DNA from: JBEBXQ01 sp040391535
Lineage (GTDB): Bacteria; Bacteroidota; Bacteroidia; Cytophagales; Spirosomataceae
Reading direction: 5' to 3'
Assembly (NCBI GenBank): GCA_040391535.1
Contig: JBEBXQ010000066.1
Coordinates: 1-26,776, forward strand
DNA: 26,776 nt
Part shown: positions 14,982 to 22,407 of the stretch, piece after piece
Position numbering within the stretch: the first letter of the stretch is position 1
Layout: the number at the start of each line of letters is the position of its first letter
Made by a program: the position numbers and the translations under genes
The notes under the pieces: generated by a model
The model's database searches: none
What the model was told of the DNA's origin: nothing
The model's input: the letters and a program-made list of their open reading frames with translations, nothing else

Positions 14982-17408
14982 TTATTGTTTTTTGTTTTTT
15001 ACATACGTTTCCAGCCACTGATCCATTTCCCAAAGCATATGCAGGAGCGATTCACGGGCTGCATAGCCATGGCTTTCATAGGGTAGAATCACCAATCGTG
15101 TGGTGGCACCCATTCCTTTCAGTGCAGCATAATATCGCTCACTCTGCATCGGAAATGTACCTGTATTATTATCTGCTTCTCCGTGGATCAGCAACAACGG
15201 TGTCTTCATTTTATCGGCATTCATAAAAGGAGACATCGCGTTGTATATATCCGGAGCCTTCCAGTAAGTCCGTTGTTCATTCTGAAAGCCAAAGGGTGTT
15301 AAAGTTCGGTTATAAGCTCCGCTACGGGCAATACCGGCTGTGAACAGGTTACTGTGTGTTAAAAGGTTAGCTGTCATAAATGCGCCATAGGAATGCCCCC
15401 CCACACCTACACGTTCCGGGTCTGTTACGCCCAGGCGCACACCTTCATCAATGGCAGCTTTGGCACTGGCTACGAGTTGTTCCACATAAGTGTCATTGGG
15501 TTCTTTATCTCCTTCACCTACAATAGGAATAGCTGCATTGTCTAAGACAGCATACCCTCTTGTAACAAACGCGGCTGCTCCCTGATAACTGATCCGGTTA
15601 AAACGGTACGGTGAACCACTTACCTGTCCGGCTGAGCTTTTGTCCTTAAACTCTCTGGGATAAGCCCAAAGGAAAGTAGGCAGCGGGCCATCTTCTTTTT
15701 TATATCCGGCAGGCAGATACAGGGTGGCTGACAACTCAACCCCATCGTTTCTTTTATAACGCAGTATTTCTTTCTGCACTTTCTGAAACTCCGGATAAGG
15801 GTGTGGAAACTGTGTAATCTGGGTCAGCGGATTTTGTTTTTTAGTCGCTTTAAGGTTTCTAATGAAGAAATTGGGGCTTTCTTCGGGTGTTTCGCGGGAA
15901 GTCAGCAACAATAGTTTTTCTCTGTTCAGCACGGCATAAAGCTGTTCAAAAACGGGAGCTTCAGAACGCCACAACCGTTTAGTGGTTTTGGTAGTCAGAT
16001 TAAAAAGGTCAATAAACGGCCTGTCGCCTTCCTCAGATGCTCCTTCTCCGATCAGCAAAAGATTCCCTTGTTTGTCAATATCCAATCCATATCGTCCGAA
16101 TTGGTTTTTGGCGAGTACAGGTGACCCGGGTGCATTATAGCGGTCTTCGGATGATCTGTCAAATAAAGTGACAGCAGGTGTCTGCTGTGTAGGGTCAATC
16201 AGTTTTGTAATGGTTTTCCGGGTTTTCCACCATCCTTCATGAACGAGGGCCTGACGGCTGTTGCCCCATGTTATACCACCGATTCTTATCGGAGAAGAAT
16301 GCAGGCTGACGGGTTCAGCAGTAAACGGAGCTTCAAGTGTATAAGCAATATCTCTGATTTCCGCCTCATTTCTGACATTGCCTCCGTCGGCTGCTTCGAT
16401 CCAGCAAAGAGTCGCCGGAGCATCTGACCGCCAGCTGAAATTTCTTCGTCCCGGGGTTACGTCGTCTCTGTTCCAGGGAACGTTTTCAACGAGTGGTTTC
16501 TGGTATAGTTCCTTAACCAGCTTTCCGTCCGTTGTGATTATGTTGATCTGAGCTGGGAAATAATACGCGGGAACCAGATAAGAATAGGGTTTTTTCAGTG
16601 CGTAAGTAAGAATGTATTGTCCATCAGGCGAAATGGCAACTCCGGAAAAAATACCTGTGTCAGCAATTTTTACTGCCCGGCCATCCAAAGAAACACGGGC
16701 CAGCTCGGATGAGAAATAATAGTCAAACAGTTTTTCATCCTGAGCATTTTTAAGCAAATCCTGATAGGTAGGTGCCATGGTTTCTTTGCCGATGTTCTCC
16801 TGAATGGTGGGTCCTGACGGGACTCTTGAAAGTACAGGAGCTTCTCCTCTGCCTGACGGCGGGCGTTTGATGATCAGGCTCTGGCTGTCCTGGCTCCATA
16901 CAAATGGGGCTCCGTAAACGGCATTCACTTCAATCCCTGGCAAAGGGCTTACGTTGCCTGTCGAAATATCCAGAATATAAACCCTGATTTTATCATCTTC
17001 GGTGTGACACAGTGCAATCTTTGTTTCATCAGGTGACCATGAAATGTGGCTCAGCAGTGGTTGAGCGGGTAATCCGGTTACCTGTGTCTCCTCAAGCGAC
17101 CTGAGGTTTTTTATTTTAAGGTTAATATAATAGCCTGCGCGGCTCGGGCCGTTGTTGGCAGGGTTTAAACGGATTCCGGCCAGTCGTAGCTCAGGTTGGG
17201 AGAGCTCAGCGATTCCAGGTTGTCCGGCACGTTCGAGAATCAGCATCAATTCGCCCTTGCTGTCCAGTCTGACATCAGGTGTTACAGGGGCATTGACCAG
17301 TGTGGCCAGAGCCGCCGGTGGTGTCTGGTATTGTGGTATAATCTGTGCAGAAACTTTGGTGATCAGACTGGCTGCAGTCATAAGTGTAAGAATTGCTTTT
17401 AAGTTCAT
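14982..17408 (-). CDS. S9 family serine peptidase, glutamyl endopeptidase (S9D)-like
   Basis: 808-residue secreted serine peptidase of the prolyl oligopeptidase clan. The N-terminal signal peptide is MNLKAILTLMTAASLITKVSAQ. Residues about 40-550 form a beta-propeller-like region with repeated WSPDE/SPDGQY motifs; about 556-808 is the alpha/beta-hydrolase domain. The inferred catalytic triad is Ser673 in GGHSYGAF, Asp746 in HGEADNNTG and His780 in ESHGY. The run GEADNNTGTFPMQSER, the PYESHGY motif and LHMLWEM closely resemble plant chloroplast glutamyl endopeptidase, the S9D subfamily, which cleaves after glutamate. Export suggests a periplasmic role in peptide breakdown. The gene lies between fba and the TonB-dependent protein, all on the minus strand. 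Glutamate specificity is inferred from subfamily resemblance. Confidence 0.9.
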   Translation of the reverse strand: MNLKAILTLMTAASLITKVSAQIIPQYQTPPAALATLVNAPVTPDVRLDSKGELMLILERAGQPGIAELSQPELRLAGIRLNPANNGPSRAGYYINLKIKNLRSLEETQVTGLPAQPLLSHISWSPDETKIALCHTEDDKIRVYILDISTGNVSPLPGIEVNAVYGAPFVWSQDSQSLIIKRPPSGRGEAPVLSRVPSGPTIQENIGKETMAPTYQDLLKNAQDEKLFDYYFSSELARVSLDGRAVKIADTGIFSGVAISPDGQYILTYALKKPYSYLVPAYYFPAQINIITTDGKLVKELYQKPLVENVPWNRDDVTPGRRNFSWRSDAPATLCWIEAADGGNVRNEAEIRDIAYTLEAPFTAEPVSLHSSPIRIGGITWGNSRQALVHEGWWKTRKTITKLIDPTQQTPAVTLFDRSSEDRYNAPGSPVLAKNQFGRYGLDIDKQGNLLLIGEGASEEGDRPFIDLFNLTTKTTKRLWRSEAPVFEQLYAVLNREKLLLLTSRETPEESPNFFIRNLKATKKQNPLTQITQFPHPYPEFQKVQKEILRYKRNDGVELSATLYLPAGYKKEDGPLPTFLWAYPREFKDKSSAGQVSGSPYRFNRISYQGAAAFVTRGYAVLDNAAIPIVGEGDKEPNDTYVEQLVASAKAAIDEGVRLGVTDPERVGVGGHSYGAFMTANLLTHSNLFTAGIARSGAYNRTLTPFGFQNEQRTYWKAPDIYNAMSPFMNADKMKTPLLLIHGEADNNTGTFPMQSERYYAALKGMGATTRLVILPYESHGYAARESLLHMLWEMDQWLETYVKNKKQ

Positions 17409-17498
17409 AGCCTGAATGCAAATGATGCTATATTACTTATGTATATTAAACAGGAATGGCGAAGAAGATCAGAACAGAGACCTGAGCCGGAAAGAGGA

Positions 17499-17520
17499 GA
17501 GCGGTACCAGCGTACCGCTC
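17499..17520 (-). terminator. Stem-loop after fba
   Basis: Perfect 9-base arms GAGCGGTAC (17499-17507) and GTACCGCTC (17512-17520) with loop CAGC lie 27 bases past the fba stop. No T-run follows on the minus strand, so termination may be partial, allowing read-through into the peptidase gene. Confidence 0.5.
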
Positions 17521-17547
17521 AAAAGATAAGGTAAACCGTGTGGATGA

Positions 17548-18627
17548 TTAACCCAGACGATTGATGCAATTCAGGTCTTCAAAAGCACTTTTCAGGCGGG
17601 CTACCATACTTTCTTCACCTTTACGCAACCATGCTCTCGGATCATAGTATTTCTTATTAGGAGCGTCCGGACCTTCAGGATTGCCTAGCTGTGTTTGAAG
17701 ATAACCTTCATTAGCTTTATAATAGTTCAGAACACCTTCCCAGGTAGACCACTGCACATCAGTATCAATATTCATTTTGATGGCACCGTAACTGATGGCT
17801 TCTCTGATTTCCTCACGAGTTGAGCCTGATCCTCCGTGGAATACGAAGTTGACAGGAGCTTCTGCTGTATTGAATTTATTCCGGATATAATCCTGAGAAT
17901 TTTTCAGAATGACAGGCTGTAGTTTTACGTTACCAGGCTTATAAACGCCATGAACATTACCAAACGCAGCCGCAATCGTAAAATCAGGGGATATTTTGCT
18001 CAGTTCTTCGTAAGCATACGCCACCTCTTCAGGCTGTGTATATAGTTTAGAACTGTCTACGTCTGAGTTATCCACGCCGTCTTCTTCACCACCTGTTACA
18101 CCCAGCTCTATTTCAATAGTCATGCCGATTTTGGCCATTCTTTCAAAATATTTGCAGGAGATTTCGATGTTTTCTTCGATAGATTCTTCAGAAAGATCCA
18201 GCATATGCGAGCTGAACAAAGGCTTACCGTACTGATCGAAATATCTCTCGCCAGCTTCCAGAAGGCCGTCAATCCATGGTAAAAGTTTTTTGGCGCAATG
18301 ATCTGTATGCAATATTACAGGTACATTATAATAAGGGGCAAGATGATGTACGTGCTGTGCTCCGGATACAGCCCCTGCAATAGCAGCCTGCTGATTCGCA
18401 TTGGAAAGGCTTTTCCCTGCATAAAATATAGCACCACCATTTGAAAACTGAACAATCACCGGACTGTTCACAGCCTGCGCAGTTTCCATTACGGCATTCA
18501 CTGAATCTGTACCAACGACATTTACTGCCGGCAAGGCATAATTGTTTTCATTCGCATGACGAAAAATATCACTCACGGCCTGGCCGGTAGCAACTCCTGA
18601 TTCAAATCTGAAAGAAGCTTCGCTCAT
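17548..18627 (-). CDS. fbaA: Class II fructose-bisphosphate aldolase
   Basis: Cytoplasmic zinc enzyme of glycolysis and gluconeogenesis that interconverts fructose 1,6-bisphosphate with dihydroxyacetone phosphate and glyceraldehyde 3-phosphate. From ATG 18627 (MSEASFRFES) the protein is 359 residues, the length of E. coli FbaA. Key residues fall at the same numbers as in that enzyme: Asp109 and zinc ligand His110 in HTDHC, Glu174, His226 in NVHGVYKPGN and His264 in FHGGSGS. The frame runs 17 codons further upstream to 18678, but that extension is AT-rich, unlike the family and overlaps the divergent promoter at 18633-18668. Divergent from the small membrane protein gene at 18777. Fructose-1,6-bisphosphatase, the next gluconeogenic enzyme, is encoded at 22408-23424. 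Confidence 0.96.
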   Translation of the reverse strand: MSEASFRFESGVATGQAVSDIFRHANENNYALPAVNVVGTDSVNAVMETAQAVNSPVIVQFSNGGAIFYAGKSLSNANQQAAIAGAVSGAQHVHHLAPYYNVPVILHTDHCAKKLLPWIDGLLEAGERYFDQYGKPLFSSHMLDLSEESIEENIEISCKYFERMAKIGMTIEIELGVTGGEEDGVDNSDVDSSKLYTQPEEVAYAYEELSKISPDFTIAAAFGNVHGVYKPGNVKLQPVILKNSQDYIRNKFNTAEAPVNFVFHGGSGSTREEIREAISYGAIKMNIDTDVQWSTWEGVLNYYKANEGYLQTQLGNPEGPDAPNKKYYDPRAWLRKGEESMVARLKSAFEDLNCINRLG

Positions 18628-18632
18628 AATTG

Positions 18633-18668
18633 TTTGGGTATTTACAGTAATTATTATAACTATCTTTG
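18633..18668 (+). promoter_or_regulatory. Bacteroidota-type promoter for the membrane protein-gldE-like operon
   Basis: TATCTTTG at 18661-18668 is a perfect -7 element and TTTG at 18633-18636 a -33 element with a 24-base spacer, slightly long. It lies in the divergent region between fba and the gene at 18777, leaving a leader of about 100 nt. Confidence 0.55.
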
Positions 18669-18776
18669 CGAATGGCACATTTTGCAGTCACAAATTGTTG
18701 CAATTTAGTTAATTTAAGTAAAATTTAATCATCCGGGTCTTTTACAGTTTCAAAAATTCCGGCCCGTGTAGTAATT

Positions 18777-19028
18777 ATGACCAAGACACAATATTATAAA
18801 ACAGTGCTGATGGCCTGTACGATTGCCTTTTTTATTCTTTGGTATCTGGAGTATCAGCGGACTACACTGGTCGAAAGTTATTGGCTTGCCTTAGCTGCCT
18901 TAGCTTGTCTGATGGGTTATCAGTATGTCAGAATGAGCTCGCCCTCGGGTGGAAAGAAGAGCAGCACTTCCGGAAAGGTACAAAATCAGCAATCAGTAAC
19001 TCCTTCATCTTCCAAAAAGAAAAAATGA
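18777..19028 (+). CDS. Small two-helix membrane protein, function unknown
   Basis: 83-residue predicted inner-membrane protein, not recognised as a known family. Two hydrophobic segments are visible, at about residues 8-25 (TVLMACTIAFFILWYL) and 33-50 (SYWLALAALACLMGYQYV). A polar tail rich in Ser, Lys and Gln follows, ending in KKKK, which suggests a cytoplasmic basic C-terminus. Its TGA stop overlaps the ATG of the next gene (ATGA, 19025-19028), indicating translational coupling with the GldE/CorC-like protein and possibly a shared role. It has a good promoter upstream, and its base use resembles the neighbouring genes, so it is likely to be a real gene. Confidence 0.75.
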   Translation: MTKTQYYKTVLMACTIAFFILWYLEYQRTTLVESYWLALAALACLMGYQYVRMSSPSGGKKSSTSGKVQNQQSVTPSSSKKKK

Positions 19029-20197
19029 CTCCACTGTACATTATACCGGCGTTCTCTCTGATTTTTCTTGCTTCCTATTTTTATCTGGTCAAGAGTAAAA
19101 AACCTGTTATGGCTACCGATATTACCCGCCGTAATGAAACTGAGCTTGCTGAAGATATTTACTGGCAGCGTATGTTGCGGATGACTGTGCTCGGACTGGT
19201 TATGGCTTCGTGTTTTTTCTTAACCGGAGTTATTGAAAACTATATGCCGGGTAATGTTTGGCTTGCAGGCGGGCTGGTTTTTGCGGGTATGATTCTCACG
19301 TGGTTATTGTCCGGTATTTTCTGGAAAGGAATTCATGTGATGTTTCCTGCTTTTTTTGACAACGGAAATATACAGGTGCGGGTTGCTGAATGGCTGTTTA
19401 CTCCGGTTTACTGGCTTTTTGAACCCGTTGAAATGCTGATCAGGAAAAAGGAGCAGAGGTTGCTGCTGGAAGAAAACGGCCATGAAACAGAGTCGGATGA
19501 GCTGGAGAGAATTGATGAGCAGATGTATCGTAATGCGATTGGCTTTAAGGATGTGCGTATCAGGGATTGTATGATTCCGCGTACCGAAATTACGGCAGTG
19601 AGCATTGATGATGATGTGGAAGATCTGCGGCAGGCTTTTATCTCAAGCGGGCATTCAAAGGTAGTGGTATACCGCGAATCGATTGATGATGTAGCCGGAT
19701 ACTGTCATGCGCTGGCTATGTTTCGCAAGCCTAAAAATATCGCTTCGATAGTAACTCCGGTTCTGATTGTTCCCGAAGCGATGCCGGCAAATGACCTGAT
19801 GCTTAGGTTTCTGGAGGAAAGAAAAAGCCTCGCACTGGTTGTGGATGAATTCGGCGGGACATCCGGACTGGTAAGTGTGGAGGATATAGTGGAGCAGGTC
19901 TTCGGGGAAATTCAGGATGAATATGACATAACAGAAGACTGGATCGAACGGAAAATAGATGAAAATACCTATATGCTGAGTGGAAGGCATGAAATTGATT
20001 ATCTTAATTCCCAGTATGGATGGGAACTTGAAGAGGGTGAATATGATACACTTGCAGGTATGCTGATTCATATCAACGGTGATTTCCCGGCAGTGAATGA
20101 TGAAATAGAATCAGGTCCCTACCATTTTACGATTGTTTCCATGCAGGATACCCGAATCGACCTGATCAGGTTAAGTATCAGGAAAGATCAGGCGTGA
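19025..20197 (+). CDS. GldE/CorC-like hemolysin-family membrane protein with CBS pair
   Basis: 390-residue inner-membrane protein of the HlyC/CorC (CNNM-like) family, whose members are linked to divalent cation handling and, as GldE in Bacteroidota, to gliding motility. The start is ATG 19025, overlapping the previous stop by four bases; longer in-frame starts lie inside the preceding gene. Hydrophobic segments lie at about residues 3-22, 51-70 and 78-99. Two CBS domains follow (about 184-233 with MIPRTEITAV, and 245-300 with ALVVDEFGGTSGLVSVEDIVEQVFGEI). A CorC/HlyC C-terminal domain covers about 306-386 (YDTLAGMLIHINGDFP). The transmembrane part is short and lacks obvious resemblance to the usual DUF21 domain, so gldE is not assigned as a symbol. 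clpX follows after 83 bp. Confidence 0.85.
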   Translation: MTPLYIIPAFSLIFLASYFYLVKSKKPVMATDITRRNETELAEDIYWQRMLRMTVLGLVMASCFFLTGVIENYMPGNVWLAGGLVFAGMILTWLLSGIFWKGIHVMFPAFFDNGNIQVRVAEWLFTPVYWLFEPVEMLIRKKEQRLLLEENGHETESDELERIDEQMYRNAIGFKDVRIRDCMIPRTEITAVSIDDDVEDLRQAFISSGHSKVVVYRESIDDVAGYCHALAMFRKPKNIASIVTPVLIVPEAMPANDLMLRFLEERKSLALVVDEFGGTSGLVSVEDIVEQVFGEIQDEYDITEDWIERKIDENTYMLSGRHEIDYLNSQYGWELEEGEYDTLAGMLIHINGDFPAVNDEIESGPYHFTIVSMQDTRIDLIRLSIRKDQA

Positions 20198-20199
20198 TG

Positions 20200-20230
20200 T
20201 TGGATTGGAAGTAAAAAAGTCGGAACTTTG
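20200..20230 (+). promoter_or_regulatory. Putative clpX promoter
   Basis: GAACTTTG at 20223-20230 matches TAnnTTTG at all fixed positions but the first, with TTG at 20200-20202 and a 20-base spacer. It would give a leader of about 45 nt before the ATG at 20281. Confidence 0.45.
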
Positions 20231-20280
20231 CGCTTTATTTTCACTATTTAATAGTTAAAGAAAACAGAAAATTAGACCAA

Positions 20281-21522
20281 ATGGCACAGGTGAGTTGTTC
20301 GTTTTGCGGGAGAAGAAAGAATGAGGTGGATTTACTGTTGTCCGGTATTGATGCACACATTTGTAATCAGTGTATCATGCAAGGCTATCAGGTGGTCATG
20401 GAGGAGATTACTCCCAAGGACAGAAAAGATAAAAAATCGAAGTTACCCAAGCTTAATCTGCGCCCGCCGCTGGAAATGAAGAAATTTATAGACCAGTATG
20501 TGATTGGCCAGGATGAAGCGAAGAAAACTTTGCTGGTTGCAGTTTACAACCATTATAAAAGGTTGTCCCAGGAAAGCCAGGATGATGATGTGGTTATAGA
20601 AAAGTCCAATATTATTATGGTGGGGGAGACAGGTACAGGTAAAACTTATCTGGCCAGAACCATCGCCAAAATACTGCAGGTGCCGTTTTGTATTGCTGAT
20701 GCCACAACAGTTACGGAAGCAGGGTATGTAGGAGAAGATGTGGAAACGATTCTCACACGTTTGCTGCAGGCTTCTGATTATAACGTAGAAGCTGCGGAAA
20801 GAGGGATCGTGTATATTGATGAGATTGACAAGATTTCGAGGAAATCGGATAATCCGTCCATTACCCGCGATGTAAGCGGGGAAGGGGTACAGCAGGCGTT
20901 ACTCAAATTGCTGGAAGGCTCCATTGTAAACGTGCCACCACAGGGAGGACGTAAACATCCTGATCAGAAAATGATTGCGATCAATACCGAAAATATCCTG
21001 TTTATCTGCGGAGGTGCTTTTGACGGAATTGACAGGCATATAGCTAAAAGGATTAATACCCGACCGATAGGGTTTTCAGGAGATAGCTCTATTATTGAAA
21101 TTTTCGATAAGGGTAATCTGATGCGTTATGTGACAGCACAGGATCTGAAATCATTCGGACTCATCCCTGAACTGATCGGTCGTCTGCCGGTGCTTACGCA
21201 TCTGGACCCGCTTGATGGCGATGCTTTGAAACAAATTCTGAGTACTCCGAAAAACGCACTGGTGAAACAGTATCAGAAGCTTTTCAGAATGGAAGGGATT
21301 GAGTTGAAAATTGAAGAAGATGTCCTTGACTTTATTGTCGAACAGGCTGTGAACTACAAGCTGGGTGCCAGAGGATTAAGAGCCATCTGTGAATCTATTA
21401 TGAAGGATGCTATGTTTGAGCTTCCGTCGAAAGAAGGTGTGAAGGATTTTGTCCTGACGCTCGATTATGCCAAAGAAAAGTTTGATAAATCGTCCATGTC
21501 GCTGTTACGTTCAGTAGCATAA
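20281..21522 (+). CDS. clpX: ATP-dependent Clp protease ATP-binding subunit ClpX
   Basis: 413-residue AAA+ unfoldase that recognises tagged or damaged cytoplasmic proteins and feeds them to the ClpP peptidase. The N-terminal zinc-binding domain has four cysteines at residues 6, 9, 28 and 31. Walker A is GETGTGKT (115-122). The pore loop GYVGED and Walker B IVYIDE (176-181, with D180 and E181) follow. The ClpP-docking loop carries the IGF tripeptide at 263-265, so partnership with ClpP is expected, and sensor 2 is in GARGLRA near the end. Length and motifs are normal for the family. clpP is not within this window. A strong terminator follows 20 bases after the stop. Confidence 0.97.
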   Translation: MAQVSCSFCGRRKNEVDLLLSGIDAHICNQCIMQGYQVVMEEITPKDRKDKKSKLPKLNLRPPLEMKKFIDQYVIGQDEAKKTLLVAVYNHYKRLSQESQDDDVVIEKSNIIMVGETGTGKTYLARTIAKILQVPFCIADATTVTEAGYVGEDVETILTRLLQASDYNVEAAERGIVYIDEIDKISRKSDNPSITRDVSGEGVQQALLKLLEGSIVNVPPQGGRKHPDQKMIAINTENILFICGGAFDGIDRHIAKRINTRPIGFSGDSSIIEIFDKGNLMRYVTAQDLKSFGLIPELIGRLPVLTHLDPLDGDALKQILSTPKNALVKQYQKLFRMEGIELKIEEDVLDFIVEQAVNYKLGARGLRAICESIMKDAMFELPSKEGVKDFVLTLDYAKEKFDKSSMSLLRSVA

Positions 21523-21541
21523 CCTGGATTACTCATAACTG

Positions 21542-21580
21542 AAAACGGCAGATTCTACAGAAGAGTCTGCCGTTTTTATT
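21542..21580 (+). terminator. Intrinsic terminator of clpX
   Basis: Perfect 11-base arms AAAACGGCAGA (21542-21552) and TCTGCCGTTTT (21566-21576) with a 13-base loop, the stem running into a T5 tract. Confidence 0.92.
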
Positions 21581-21599
21581 TGATACCTCCCAGCTGATT

Positions 21600-21816
21600 T
21601 AATATCAGTTCGGGTTTAGAACCCTTTCACCGCTTCGCGGTTAATTTCCTCTTTTTCTATAATCCTGTCATTCCTTCGTACTTAGAATAACCACGAAGTG
21701 GTGGCATGATTATAGTATAGAAAGTGGAATGATTATAGAAACAGGAAGAAGATAACATTCATAAAACCCGAAAGGGTAATATTTTCAGATGGGGAGCTTA
21801 TTCCTGACTGACGTTA
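21600..21816. repeat. Palindromic dispersed repeat, copy 2 (MITE/REP-like)
   Basis: A 217-bp element with inverted ends TAATATCAGTT (21600-21610) and GACTGACGTTA (21806-21816). In order it holds hairpins GGGTT-TAG-AACCC (21612-21624), ACCGC-TTC-GCGGT (21629-21641), ACCAC-GAA-GTGGT (21690-21702) and ACCC-GAAA-GGGT (21766-21777). TTCTATAATC on the left (21655-21664) is the reverse complement of GATTATAGAA on the right (21731-21740), so the whole element is a near-palindrome. It shares orientation, ends and most of its right half with copy 1 at 7573-7779. It fills most of the 397-bp gap between clpX and the next gene; 21817-21919 shows only AT-rich leader sequence. Confidence 0.87.
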
Positions 21817-21919
21817 AAATTGGCTGTAAATCAGTATTTCATGGCTGGGGTATGTTTTAGAAATTGCATCATCGTATTTCAGCAATACAATCCATTTATT
21901 TTAAAATCCTTTAGACGCT

Positions 21920-22324
21920 ATGAAAAAATCAGCATTGATGATATTCACACTGATGTTAGTCAGCATGGCCACTTGGAGCCAGCAGGGTAGCTTTGCCAGA
22001 GGGCAGAAGGTATATCTGACCGGAGATTCAAAAGAAATCGTAGAGGAAATCAGGCAGGGTCTTCAGGAGTGGGGATACTGGCAGGTCGTTTCCGGTGCAG
22101 ACGAGGCTGATTTTAAAATGAATGTGCTGGTAAGTGTTTCGGGTGGTGTTACCTGGACATCTTGGGGTGGGAAGTCCATTGGTTTGACAGCCGTTCTGAC
22201 AAAAGGAGAACAGCGTTGGAATTCCCCTCATTACAAGGCCAGCCCCAACGGCAGCAATAGTTTTAATTCACAGCGCGCTGCCGTAAGGAAACTGGTCAAT
22301 GGGCTAAAGAAGCAATACCGCTAG
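21920..22324 (+). CDS. Small secreted protein of unknown function
   Basis: 134-residue protein not assigned to a known family. It has a clear signal peptide (MKKSALMIFTLMLVSMATWSQ, likely cleaved near residue 20) and no lipobox, so it should be periplasmic or secreted. The mature part of about 113 residues has a helix-like segment (SKEIVEEIRQGLQEW), then GADEADFKMNVLVSVSGGVTWTSWGGKSIGLTAVLTKG, which reads as alternating beta strands. A basic C-terminal helix ends LVNGLKKQYR. The pattern of a helix followed by an 'ADF-hydrophobic strand' recalls small alpha/beta periplasmic domains, but this is only an impression. The gene is monocistronic; its terminator stem begins before the stop codon. A real gene is likely from the signal peptide, base use and terminator. 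Confidence 0.75.
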   Translation: MKKSALMIFTLMLVSMATWSQQGSFARGQKVYLTGDSKEIVEEIRQGLQEWGYWQVVSGADEADFKMNVLVSVSGGVTWTSWGGKSIGLTAVLTKGEQRWNSPHYKASPNGSNSFNSQRAAVRKLVNGLKKQYR

Positions 22325-22342
22325 AAGCCGTATTGCTTCTTT
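22306..22342 (+). terminator. Terminator overlapping the 3' end of the small secreted protein gene
   Basis: Perfect 13-base arms AAAGAAGCAATAC (22306-22318) and GTATTGCTTCTTT (22330-22342) enclose an 11-base loop that contains the TAG stop at 22322-22324. The left arm is coding sequence. A weak T-rich stretch follows. It may also serve fbp, which converges on it. Confidence 0.8.
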
Positions 22343-22407
22343 GGGGCTTTTCATAGGGATAGGGCATACCCGGAAGATAATAATATAACCATATACAGGT
22401 TTACAGG

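Noticed and set aside
14893..15033. N-terminal extension of the TonB-dependent protein
   Set aside because: It overlaps the end of the peptidase gene, is Lys/Arg-rich and would place the signal sequence internally; ATG 14892 fits better.
18839..19024. Upstream extension of the GldE-like frame
   Set aside because: It runs in another frame through the 83-residue membrane protein gene, and ATG 19025 gives a membrane-protein N-terminus with an ATGA overlap.
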